From Chlamydomonas sphaeroides (taxonomy: Eukaryota; Chlorophyta; Chlorophyceae; Chlamydomonadales; Chlamydomonadaceae), in NCBI GenBank assembly GCA_001662425.1, contig BDDC01000151.1, positions 17,286 to 81,285 on the forward strand: 64,000 nt of DNA. The letters are read 5' to 3'. This document shows positions 47,364-58,398 of this stretch, piece by piece; the stretch's first letter is position 1, and each line of letters starts with the position of its first letter. The translations under genes were made by a program, and so were the position numbers. The notes under the pieces were generated by a model. That model saw only the letters and a list, made by a program, of their open reading frames with translations, ran no database searches and had not been told where the DNA came from.

Positions 47364-50300
47364 ATGGCCGCCCGCGCGCCCGCGCCGCTGGCGCCGGACG
47401 TTGCGCTGGCGCTGTCTCGCATCGAGAGCGACTCGGCCATCCTGGCGCTGTGGCTGCCCGCGGCGGTGTTCGGCCACCTGTTCGCCATCGCCTTCCTGCT
47501 GCACGGGCTGCTGCTGTACAAGCCCAGCCTGCGCAGGTGGTGTGGGTAGCTGGGAGGTGAAAGGTGGACGACACGGGGAAGGAAGGGGAAGGGTAGAGCG
47601 GGCGCGCTGGGAGCCGGCCGGGGCAGGCGGGCGGGGTGGGCTGGCGACGGCACGGGAGTGGAGGCGGCCGGGTGGCCTCATCTGCCCTCATGCCCGTCCG
47701 CCGCAACGTTCCGTACCGCATGAGCGCGTTCACTGTGAACATGCCGAAACTCGTTTGCCCCTGCCAGGTACCTGAGCTGGTCCGCTCTGGTGGCGCTGCT
47801 GCGGGGGCGCAAGAGAGGTGCGGCCAGGTCACTGCCCCGTCCCGTCCCTGGCCCTGCTGTCGTTGCTACGTCCAGGCCCTGGTCCCAGATAGCCCGGGTT
47901 CTACAGCCTGTCTACAGCCTATAGCTCCACCAAAGGTCTCCTAGTCCAGGCCCTAGCCTTGATGTGTGGGATAGCAGCCTGCGCCCGCGCACCCGTCCGC
48001 GCGGCAGCAGCCTGCCCAGCCCCCACCCAGCCCTCCTGCACCACCCACCCGCGCACCGCCCAAGCGCCCGCCGCCTCAACGCACCTCGAAACACGAACCC
48101 AGCCTCGGCCGTCGACCCACGTTCTTTCCCATCCCGAACCCACCACATTACCTCAGGCCTTGACGACGCCGGCGGCGGGGCCGCCAAGCCCCACCCCGCC
48201 AGCGCCGCCGAGCTGGCCGCCGCCGAGTCGGAGGACACCTCCTGCCACGACCCCGACCGCGACCCCGAGCTGGACCCCGAGGACGGCGGCCTGCTGCACC
48301 ACCACCACCACCACCACGGCCACCATCACCACCGCCACCGCCACCACCACCACGGCGCCGAACCGGGGGTCGTTGAGGCAGCGCCGCAGCGGGACCCTGG
48401 CGGCAAGGCGGGCGCGCTGGAGGCGGCCCTGGGTTACGATGAGCCGTCGGTCGGCGGCAGCGGGGCGCGCTCGGTGCGGGGCGGCGGGGTGTGGCGTGAG
48501 GAGGGGCAGGGCGGAGGGCGGGATGGAAGGCCCGGCAGCAGTGTGGCGTGTGGGGCGGAGCCCACCGCTCGGCTGCTGCCCCCCCCCCCCCCCCCCCCCC
48601 CCNNNNNNNNNNNNNNNNNNNNNNNNNNNNNNNNNNNNNNNNNNNNNNNNNNNNNNNNNNNNNNNNNNNNNNNNNNNNNNNNNNNNNNNNNNNNNNNNNN
48701 NNNNNNNNNNNNNNNNNNNNNNNNNNNNNNNNNNNNNNNNNNNNNNNNNNNNNNNNNNNNNNNNNNNNNNNNNNNNNNNNNNNNNNNNNNNNNNNNNNNN
48801 NNNNNNNNNNNNNNNNNNNNNNNNNNNNNNNNNNNNNNNNNNNNNNNNNNNNNNNNNNNNNNNNNNNNNNNNNNNNNNNNNNNNNNNNNNNNNNNNNNNN
48901 NNNNNNNNNNNNNNNNNNNNNNNNNNNNNNNNNNNNNNNNNNNNNNNNNNNNNNNNNNNNNNNNNNGCCTGCCTCCTTGCCGCCCGCCCGCTGCCTTGAC
49001 CCCCCCGCCCTGTAGGTGTCCCTCGAGTGGCGCGGCCTGAGCCTGACGGTGCCCACGCCCCGCGGGGTGGTGGCGGTGCTGCGCGACGTGGGCGGCAGGG
49101 CGCCGGCGGGGGCCGTCACCGCGCTGCTGGGGCCGTCGGGAGCGGGTGAGCGCGCAACCCCCAACCGAGGGGAGGCCGGCGCACAGCGGCACCCGCTTCG
49201 CTGCAGGAGTGCGCGTCGACCGCACCGCCGCCGCCCCCACCGTCACCATCCCCGCCAACCACACACCGCATGCACCTCCGGCGACGTGTCCGGCAGCGCT
49301 CCTCTTAGATCGCCATGCCGTGGTGTGGCCGCCCCTTCCTGACCCCCTCCCCGCCCCAGGCAAATCCACGCTGCTGGACCTACTGGCGCTGCGGAGCGCT
49401 GCCGCGGAGCCGCCCCCGGGGGCCGCCGCCGCCCTGCCGCCGAACGGCTCCGGGCCGCGCTGCTCGGGGTCCGTGCTGGTCAACGGGGCGCCCCGGGACC
49501 CCGCCGCCTTCCTGGCCATCAGCAGCTACGTGCCTCAGGTGGGTGGGGCCGGACCCCATGGGCCCAGCCCAGGAGGGCCCTCCTGGCCCAGTCTTGGTCA
49601 AGCTCGGGCCCCACCAGCCCCACCTCCCTCATGCACCACCAGCCCCGCTCCCACACCCCGCCCCTAACGCGCCTCGCTGCGCCCTCTGCCCCCACCCCGC
49701 AGGAGGACGCCTTCCTGCCGCAGCTCACGGTGCGCGAGGCGCTGCTCTTCACGGGCCGCCTGGTGCTGTCGGGACCCGCGGCGGCGCCGGCGGCGGTGGC
49801 GGCGCGCGCTGCGGCGGTGGCGGGCGCGCTGGGCCTGGGGCCCACCATGGACACCATGATCGGCGGCGTGCTGCCCGGGGGGCTGCTGCTGAGGGGGCTG
49901 AGCGGCGGGGAGCGCAAGCGCCTCAGCATCGGCCAGGGTGAGCGGCGGAGGGGGCGGCGGAGGGGGCGGCGGAGGCGACGGCAGAGGCGCCGGACTGAGC
50001 GGGCACGAGCGGGCACGAGGCACACCAACCCCCATGCGCCGCTGTCATGGGCTGCCCTTCCAAGCCCCTCGTCCCCAAACCCCCGTGCCTCTAGCTGCGC
50101 CGCCATGCCCCGACCGTGCCCCGACCGACCCCTCTGGCCCACCCGCGCCGGCCCCCTGGCCCGCCGCGCAGGCCTCATGTCGCGGCCGCGCGTGCTGCTG
50201 CTGGACGAGCCCACCTCGGGTGAGGGAGACCTGGCTGGGGTGGGACGATGTGGGGCACGTGGCGAGGCATGGCTGAGTAGCGGCGGCGAGGCCTGGGTGC

Positions 50301-53300
50301 TGCGCCATTGGCTTGAGGGTGGCGGCGAGGCCTGCGTGATGCGCCATGCGACCCCGTGCGACCGCCCGTTGGCGCTGCCTCGGCCGCCCGTGGCGGCCTT
50401 GGGGAGACCCAAGCCGTCAGCCCCACGCTCGTCATCGGCCTGCTGCTCCCATCGCAGCACCGGCCCGCCCGCCGCCCGCCGCCTCCCTCAGCTCAACTCG
50501 CACCCCTTCTCCTGCCTCTTGCCTTGCCAGGCCTGGACTCGTTCGCCGCCGCGGTGGTGGTGGGCCACATCGCCGCGCTGGCGGCAGGGCGCCACGGCGG
50601 CCTGGCGGGGCCCACAGGCGGTGCAGGCGGCGGCGTGACTGTGGTCGCCTCGCTGCACCAGCCCCGGGCAGCCATCTGGGAGCGGGTGGACCAGGTGGGC
50701 TATGCGTAGGGTCTGCTACTCTCCTACGAGCATAAGAAGTCATGGGTACTTTCATCCCTCGGAGCTGCGCGTCCACCCTGCACACCCAGCGGTCCGCCCT
50801 GACCCTGGCAGCCTCCGGAGCTGCCAGCCCTTCCCCCACCCACCCTACGCCAATCCGCGTGCCCGAGATTGCAGCCTCGCTTTGCATGGGTTATAAAAAC
50901 ATGCACCCGCCCCTGCTCCTCCCCCAGGCCGTGGTGCTGGGCCGCGGCCGCCTGCTGTACTGCGGCCCCCCTAGCGAGCTGCTGCCCTGGTTCGGGGGCC
51001 GCCTGGGCTACGACTACAGCCCGCAGCAGCACGGCCTGGTGCCGGACTGGATCATGGACCTGGTGTCGCTACAGGTACGACAAATTTACGGCAGCCGTAC
51101 GGCAACCGTGTGCTGCGGGCTAGGTTGTACGACAGCATGACGCACGGCGAGGAGTGCAGCGGCCGTCGCTGCGCTGCGCGACCGAGACTCAAGCTGCCCG
51201 CCTCTTGCTTTGATCAACTCGATGACACCCCTTGCATGGCTCTCGAACGGCATGCCCGACCCTTTGATAAGCGGTGCGGTGTCTGCCTGCGCAGGGCGGC
51301 GCGAACTCCGCCTGGCTGCGCTCCGGGGAGGACACCGGCAGCAGCGGCGGCGGCTCCACGCCCGCCGCCGCCGGCAAGGGCCAGGCGCGCGAGATGATGT
51401 CAACGCTGGCGGAGCTTGAGGCCGCCGCCGACGCCTTTGAGTCCGCCGTCGCGGCGGCGCCGCCGGCGCCCGGCATCAGCGCCGGCGTGCCCGACTACGC
51501 CAGCGTCCTAGCGGCGGCTGCGCCGCCGCCAGCGTCGCCGCCTCCGCCTCCGCCGCCGCCGGCCTCGCTCGTTCTCGCCAGTGCACCCCGCGCCTCGCTC
51601 CCACAACGGCTCGCGGCCGCCGCGGGTCTGTGGCTGCGCCAGTGGCGGCTGCTGGTGTGGCGCGAGTGGCTCATGGCCACCCGCAACCCGGCGGACGTGG
51701 CGGGACGCATGCTGACGTTCGTGTGGGTGGGGCTCTTCGCCAACTTCCTCACATACGACTTCCAGGTGCGGCGGCAGCAGGGGGGCAGGCGACGGAGGGG
51801 CCACGGAGGGGCGACAGAGCGGCGAGGGGCGGCAGAAGGGCGACGGGGGTGCGACAGGGGGGCGGCAGAGGGGCGGTGTCCGCTCGCGGGATGCCTGGGT
51901 GAGGCCCAGCGTCGAGCCATGTGCTCAGACTCTCTTGGCTGCTGCCGGCATTGGGGCCAAAGGGCCGGGGAGCAGCTGGGGCGCGGGCGGTGTCCAGTCC
52001 AGGGCTCCTTCCACGCTGGTTCAACAGTGGAAAGGCTCCTGCATCGCAAATTGCTGTCGATACTCGTTCCCCCCTGCCCCCGCTGCCGCCGGCCCCTCGC
52101 CCCTCCTGCCACAGCCCGACGCCTCGTCCATCTCCCTCCGCGCCAACATGCTGTTCGCGCTGGTGTTCTTCTTCATCGTCATGCCCTTTATTTTCATGAG
52201 CCTCTTTGCGGCTGGTGAGGCCGGGACGCGGGGAAACCAGTGCCGCAAATCAGGGGCGGCGCGCTAGGCAGCGCAGAGGCGGGCGGGAGGCGCGGCCAAG
52301 GTCCCCGACACCCCGGCCTTGCGGCCCTCAACCTCCCGCTGCCGAGGCTGCCCCTCCCCCAACCCGAACCTCCCTTCCTCCCTCTTCCCGCTCCCTCCCT
52401 CTACCCACCTCCCTTCCCCGCCCTCCCCCCTGCCTGCCAGACAAGCGCTTCTTCCTCATGGAGGCGGCCGCACGCGGAGGCGGCGGCGCGGGGGGCGGAG
52501 GCGGGCTGTACGCGGTGTCGGCCTACTACGCAGCCAAGGTGTGGGGAGGGGCCGGGGGCGGGGGCAGGGGAGGGCGAAAGGGGAAAGGGACATGCTGCGG
52601 GTTTTGAACACAGGCCGGGCAGTGGCGGGGGCGAGGCGGAGTCGGCGCCCAACGCAGCCGAGAGGCGGGCGGGAGGTGGCTGGGAGCGGGAGGTGGCTAG
52701 GAGCGGGAGGTGGCTGGGGAGGGGCTGACCTGCCGCGCCCGTCACCCCAGCAGTCAGCGGCAGCCACCATGGGGGGGCCACCCACGACCCACGCTTTACC
52801 GCGCACCCCCGCACCTCCCCTGCCGCGCCCCCCAGGTGGCCGCCACCTCGCCCCTCAACGTTATTATCGCGATTGTGTTCCACTGGATCGGGTGGGTGGT
52901 CGGGTGGCCGTGTGGCCGTCTTCCTCCCCTCCCCTGCCCTCCCTTCCCGATCCCCTCCCCTCCTCCCCCCCTCCCTTCCCCGCAGCTACGGTATGCTGGG
53001 CTTCCGCCACAGCGTGCTGGCGGTGGCTCAGGCCACCGTGTGCGCCTCCCTCATGAGCCTCATCAGCCTGCAGTGGGTGCAGGTGGGGGCCGTCGTGAGG
53101 GCAGGGCGCGGGGCCTTTGGGGGAGAGGCGGGGAAAGGGAAGGGGCGGAGAAGGGGGGGAGCATCCGCATCATGCCGGCGTCTGGCCGTGTTGCCGGTGT
53201 CTGGCCGTGTTGCCGGTGTCTGGCCGTGTCACAGCCCCGCCTGACCCGCCGTTGAAACCCCGCCCACCACCCAACGTGCTGGCTCAGGCCGCGGTGGCCT

Positions 53301-54780
53301 TCTCTGCCAACCAGGTCAGTCAGGAGGAGGTCGCCCGCTCAACTCGGATGCCTGTGCTACGGCACGCCGACGAACATGCGGCCCACCCCGCCGCCGCCCC
53401 CAACTGCAGCCCTGCTCCACCTCCGGCCCCACATACCACCCCACCGCCGCCCTCGCTCATGCTGCTTGCTCACCACCCTTTCCCCAGGACCTGGCGTTCT
53501 GCGCCTCCGTGGCCTTTGCGGTCTTCAACCTGCTGCTCAGCACGCAGTTCATGGGCACAGGTGGGGATTGGGGGGGACAGAGGGTCGGGGGTGGGGGTGG
53601 GGTGCTGCGCTAGCCTTGGGCGGTGTCAGCAGGCAGATCCTGGACACCACTGGGCCGGTAGGGGGAGGAGGGGGAGGTGTGAGGGAGAGGTGGCTCATGC
53701 AGCGGGGAAAGGCGCTGGGTAGCGGGAGGGGAGAGGAAGGGGGACGGGGAAGAATGACCGGCGCAGCGAGAGCTTCAGGCGAGCGCGCCGGCGGAGGAGG
53801 CCCGGCGCCTGGCGGCCCCCTGTCCCGCAGCCTCGCAATTTACGTACACAGACGGCCCCAACCTGTTGTTGGCTTCGCTAGGATCCAATCAACCCTTCTC
53901 CCACGCCCCCGTGCACACCCTCGATCGCCGCTCTGCAGCCAAGCTGACGCTGCCCTGGATCGGCAAGCTGCGCGCCATCAGCGCGCTGGACCACACCTGG
54001 CGCGGCCTGATGACGGCCGAGTTCCGGGGGCGGGCCTTTGCGTGCGGCCCCCCCGGCTCCCCGGGCATGCTGGGCACCGACATACTGGGGCTGTACCCGC
54101 AGGTGGGGGCGGGTGGTGGAGGGGCGGGGGGCAGGAGGGGGCCGCGGGGACAGGTTTTTTGCTGCGGGGGCGAGAGCGGCAGCGGGCCGGGGCGGGGGAG
54201 CGCCGACGTGCTGGGGCTGCCATGGCGTACACGCAGGTGGGGCCGGGCGGGGGAAAGGATGTGCCAGGGAGGAGGGTGGCAGGAGCGCACGCGTAGCCTG
54301 TGCCTGTGCCTCCACCTGCGCATCGCCGTATCCGCCATGACCCCCTTGCCGCTTCGCTCTCCCTCCCTTCCCCCAGTTCCTGCCCTCCAACCCAGAGTTC
54401 GGCCTGGTCCGGTGAGAGCCAGCCCCCGGAGCTGCTTCAGGACCCGGGATCCGCCAGGGCACCCCCTTTCCCTTCCCCTCGCCACTTCCCAGCCACTATC
54501 CCCCCTCCCCTCCCCTCCCCTTCCCCGCAGCGCCGGCGTCACGCAGCGCTTCCCCAACTGCGTTGTGGCCGCTGACGCGCTGCTGGCGCACTACGGCATC
54601 AACGTGCCCGTGTCCACCACCGTGGGCTACCTGGTGGCCTACCTGGCGGTGGTGCATGCGCTGACCTACCTGGCGCTGAGGAGGGCGGTGGCGGCCAGGG
54701 GAGGGGCGGGCGGGCTGCGCAGGGCGCTGGCGGGCGCGGTGGCGGGCTGCACGGGCGGCAGGCGGCGCGGTGGGGTTTAG
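47364..54780 (+). CDS. ABCG-family (White/Brown complex) half-transporter, interrupted by assembly gap
   Basis: The ATG at 47364 has a GCCGCCATGG context. Exons: 47364-47536, 47768-47817, 48157 to about 48495, gap, 49016-49145, 49360-49538, 49703-49937, 50172-50219, 50531-50694, 50928-51074, 51295-51765, 52115-52214, 52441-52538, 52836-52891, 52986-53082, 53288-53314, 53488-53560, 53939-54102, 54377-54411 and 54531-54780. ABC motifs in order: Walker A GPSGAGKST (split by an intron), signature LSGGERKRLSIG, Walker B VLLLDEPTSG and H-loop SLHQPR. Then come a Pro/Ala-rich linker and a membrane domain with about six helices (LVWREWLMATRNP; NMLFALVFFFIVMPFIFMSL; VPVSTTVGYLVAYLAVVHAL). NBD-before-TMD order is the ABCG half-size plan; it must dimerise. 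The N-terminal exons add one or two hydrophobic helices and a histidine-rich cytosolic tract. Linkage of these exons to the rest rests on strand and proximity, as the gap intervenes. The substrate is unknown (lipids or waxes in relatives). Confidence 0.85.
48579..48966. other. Assembly gap (364 N) preceded by a 24-base poly-C run
   Basis: C runs from 48579 to 48602, then N from 48603 to 48966. The homopolymer probably caused the assembly break. Part of the ABCG intron, and possibly one exon, is hidden here. Confidence 0.98.
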
Positions 54781-55686
54781 GAGGGGGCGCGGTAGGGCGG
54801 CGCGGGGCGGCGAGGGGCGGCGCGGGGCGGCGTGGGGCGGTGATGGGGTGTTGGCATGTTGCATGAGCGGCAGGGCATGGTGTGTTGAGTTGTTTTGTTG
54901 AGGTGGCTGGGGTGCAGATGCCTGGGTGGGGCGAGGGGATTGCCTCCTGGGACCATGGCGCTGGGTGCCGGCGGGCCGGGCCGGAGCCGCGGCAGCAGGG
55001 TAGCGGGCTTCAAACGTGGTGACCCAACTCCGCTACTCCAGGCTGCTGCGTTGTCAGCAAGCCGTGGGCAAGTCGAACCAAGGCTGGCTGGCCGTGTAGC
55101 TGGTAGGCGGCCGTCTAGCTGGTAGGGGGGGCGTGGGCCGTGCCTGGGCCGGGTACGGCAGGCGGGCTGCAGTCGGTGAGCTCGGTCGCGGCGCTACAGC
55201 GCGGCAAGCGTCTGCGTTGCACGTGATATGTGTCAGTGACATCATGCAAGGTACAGAGGTCCTTGAGCGACGTGCCCACTGCCTGCGCCCCGCCCCTCCC
55301 CCGACGGCCACGACGGGAGAGTGTCGTAGCCCCCGCCCGCTGCTGTTCGGCGGCACTCGACCAGGCGTCCGTAGCGGCGCTAGCACCCCACCGCAGGTGC
55401 AGGCAGCATAGCCGCCGCCCGGCCCGCCCGCCAGCACTACTGCGGCATCTCCGCGTGTCCCCAGCCACGCGCTTGCCAGACGGCGCCCTGCAGCATCCGG
55501 CCTTCCGGCCGCAAACACCAGCTGAACTTCCCACGCGGCCCCACTGACTGATGCTTCAGCTGACCCAGTCCCCGCCGGCCTCCGCCCGCTCTCCTCGCCC
55601 ATGGCACGCGCCCCTCTCCTCCCCGCCCCAACCCAACCCAGCGCATCCTGCAACCCCCGCCGCTTCCCCAGTCCCCGCCGCTCGTG
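54781..55686. other. Convergent intergenic region (ABCG / ICT1-like)
   Basis: Starts with a GGCGCGGGGCGGCGAGGGGCGG-like tandem repeat (about 54785-54840) right after the ABCG stop. No coding exon was recognised. Confidence 0.5.
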
Positions 55687-58015
55687 TCAGTCCCAGTCGC
55701 GCCGCGAGCGCTCCTTTTTCCGCGAGGCGTCCTTCTTCTTGGCGTCCAGCCGCCGCTCCTTGCCGGCCTTGATCCTGCACATGCCGGCACATAGACACAC
55801 AAAAGTGCAGGTGCGGCCGCGTTATGGCACGCTCCTTGCCCAGGCACCCCTGTCAAGGCCCCCTGTACACCCCGGTCAAGCAACGCCCACACCACAAGCC
55901 ACGAGCTGCTCGCTGTCCAGTCCCTGCACGCGGCCTCACGCCCCAACCCGCCCGCTCCGCTGCCAGGTCCCCGCCCCCCGCCCCCAGCCCCCGCCTGCAG
56001 CGGCGGGGCAGCCAGGGCCCGACTCACTGCGCTTTGACGCGCTTGATTGTCTCGGGGTCGGCCTCCTTGGGCGTGACATGCTCCACGGCCCGGTCGATGA
56101 TCTCCTGCAGCTTGGCCAGCGCGTCGTCCAGGTTTTGACTGCGGGCGGCGCGGCACGGCAAAGGTCACACAACATGACAAAAATGTCACACGTAACGGCA
56201 GCGTCACATGTCACGGCAAGGCGCAACTACGCCACAGAAGGCAGCAGCGCGCTAGGCACCAAGCGGGATGCGCAACCAGGCAGGAGCCGTCGGGCCAGCA
56301 AGGTAGGGAACATGGGACCTAGAGGCATCTTTCTGGTGCATGCCAGTGGCCAGCGGCCGGTAGCGGCCGCCCAGGAGCTGCCCCCCGGCGCCGCCCCTGG
56401 CCGCCGGGGCTGCCGCGCTCCGTGAGCGTGTAGCGAGCAGCTTGAGGCCTGTTCCCCGTGCAGGCCAGCGGCCGACAGCCGCCGCCCAAGCGCTGCTGCC
56501 AGGCGCCACCTCGCGGGGCCCCACGAAGCTGCCCCGCCCTGCCACTTCCTCCTCCCCTGCCGGGCCCCCAGCACCCACGCCTGCGTCCGGTGCCGCTGCG
56601 ACTGCATGACCAGCATGCCGTCGGAGGTGAAGCGGTTCTTCTCCTGCGGGCAGCGCAGCAGCAGCCGGGGCGGCGGGGCGATAGCGGGCCTCAGCTCGTG
56701 CGGCCCCACAGCTCAGAGCTGCCGCTTACGACGTGCATCCGTGCGTAGCAGACATTCCCAAGTTGTGATTGGGCTTGTGCGACGTGCGAGAGGCTCATGA
56801 TGGTCTTCCTGCTGGTAGCGACACGCAGCCATGCGTGACGGGGTAGATGCGGTGCAACACGCAGCCAGCCCCTACTTGCTCTGACGAGGCCTCCTTGCAT
56901 GCCCATCCACATGCAGGCCTCCCACCCCCTCACCAGCTGCCGCATGGCGTCCTTGACCTCGTCCGGGATCCAGCCCGCCTTGCCCACATCGAAGCGCATG
57001 TCCACCTTGGTGTTGACCTTGTTGACACTGGAGCAGCAGCAGGCGGCGCAGGAGAATGGAGCAGGAGTAGGAGGCAAGGGGGGAAGTAGCGGAGTAGTAG
57101 GAGGAGGCAGGAGCGGGGCAGCGGCGGGGCGGCAGAGCAGGAGGAGGAGGCAGGGGCGGGGCAGCGGAGCAGCTCGCACACAGAAAGGAGGAAGATCGAG
57201 GTACGGGGCTCGGGGGCGGGGTTGCTGGCGGAGCCGGCTCGGCAGCGCGCTGGGCAAGGGGGAGCATGAGTGTGCTGGGGTGAGGACAGGTGGACAGGCG
57301 GACGCGAGAGGGCGGCTGCGGGGCTTGTGAGGGACTCGAGATGGAGCCGCTGGGACCCGCAGCGGCGAAACATGGGCGGCAGGGCTGCCCAGCATGCAGC
57401 GCAGCACAGCGAACAGTGGCCTTGCAGCCCGTGCGAGGCAGGCCACATGGGTCCTCACAGGGCAGGCCAGCCGGCTCTGGGCCGGAAGCTCGCGGGCTGG
57501 GTAGCGGGGTAGCGCCAAGGGTCTGCGCTGCGCGGGCGGGGTGCTGCAGCGCCGCGGAGCCGCCGCGCCGCGCCGCTGCGGGCCTCACTTTTGGCCTCCC
57601 GCTCCGCTTGAGCGCGCGAACGCAATCTCGACATCATCTTGGGGGAGGCGGGTGGGGTATGGGGCATGGCGTGCAGAACGTCGCGGGGGCAGCGGCGGTC
57701 GTTCGTCGCGCTGCTTGGGTGGTGTTGCCGGTGCTACCCGTGTGGCGCTGGCATCAGGGGCTCACCCTTGGTGATGGGGCGGACCTTGAAGACCTTGGGT
57801 GGAGGCTTTGGGGCCACTGGCGCCTCCGGGGCTTCGCCAGCTGCCGCAACCACGAACCGCGTGGGCGTGCCGACGACGCCCACGGGCCCCGCTGCTCGCT
57901 GCTGCGCCAGCCGACAGGTGTGTGGATGGAAGCTGGCGCATCGTTGATGCACCGCTTGTAACCTGTGTTGTAGGCGGCACAGGCCGACCAGGTTGCGTGC
58001 TAGGCAAGTGGCCAT
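55687..58015 (-). CDS. ICT1: ICT1/ArfB-like peptidyl-tRNA hydrolase (GGQ-domain ribosome rescue factor), organellar
   Basis: Six minus-strand exons (57766-58015, 57589-57637, 56934-57027, 56579-56643, 56028-56138, 55687-55774) give exactly 218 residues plus TGA (human ICT1: 206). The catalytic loop SSGAGGQNVNKVNTKV is rebuilt across two splice sites, with GGQ at 97-99. It is followed by GWIPDEVKDAMRQL, NRFTSDGMLVMQSQRHRTQ, NLDDALAKLQEIIDRA and a lysine/arginine-rich tail (KKKDASRKKERSRRDW) that in this family enters the empty mRNA channel of a stalled ribosome. The N terminus (MATCLARNLVGLCRLQHRL) is basic and hydroxyl-poor, consistent with organelle targeting, probably mitochondrial. The upstream in-frame codon at 58066 is TTG, so the ATG at 58015 was chosen. 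The alanine in SSGAGGQ replaces the usual proline. Confidence 0.92.
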
Positions 58016-58398
58016 GTGGACGGCACGTATATACAACTCGCCGCGCAGTGTGGCTGGAAGCGGCAAGGCTAGTATGAGCGTATTGTCAGTGGAGCACTCG
58101 TTAGTGCAAGACTGATTTGCTGCATGGGGAACGACCCCTCTGCCGTTTTGTGTTCAGTTTGTCCATCGCTCTTCAACAACAGTGCGACAACACTAGGCAG
58201 TTGTCAGGACTATCCTTGACTTGACCGCGCGCTCCGCCCGCCCCTGCATTTTCGTTGACCAGCTACGATATCGCCTATCCCTGCTGCCCTTCCCGAAGCT
58301 GACGCATCGAATGGCGTAACACGACACCGCACTAGCTGCACTGGCATAGCGCGTTCCGCGACCAGCAGCTGTCCGCGACTAGCGCTGCGACGGACGCA
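58016..58398. promoter_or_regulatory. Shared upstream region of ICT1-like (-) and JmjC-like (+) genes
   Basis: 383 bp between divergent ATGs. A TATATA-like element (GTATATACAA, about 58027-58036) lies just outside the minus-strand start. It is too close to the ATG to be a conventional TATA box unless the 5' UTR is minimal. Confidence 0.4.
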
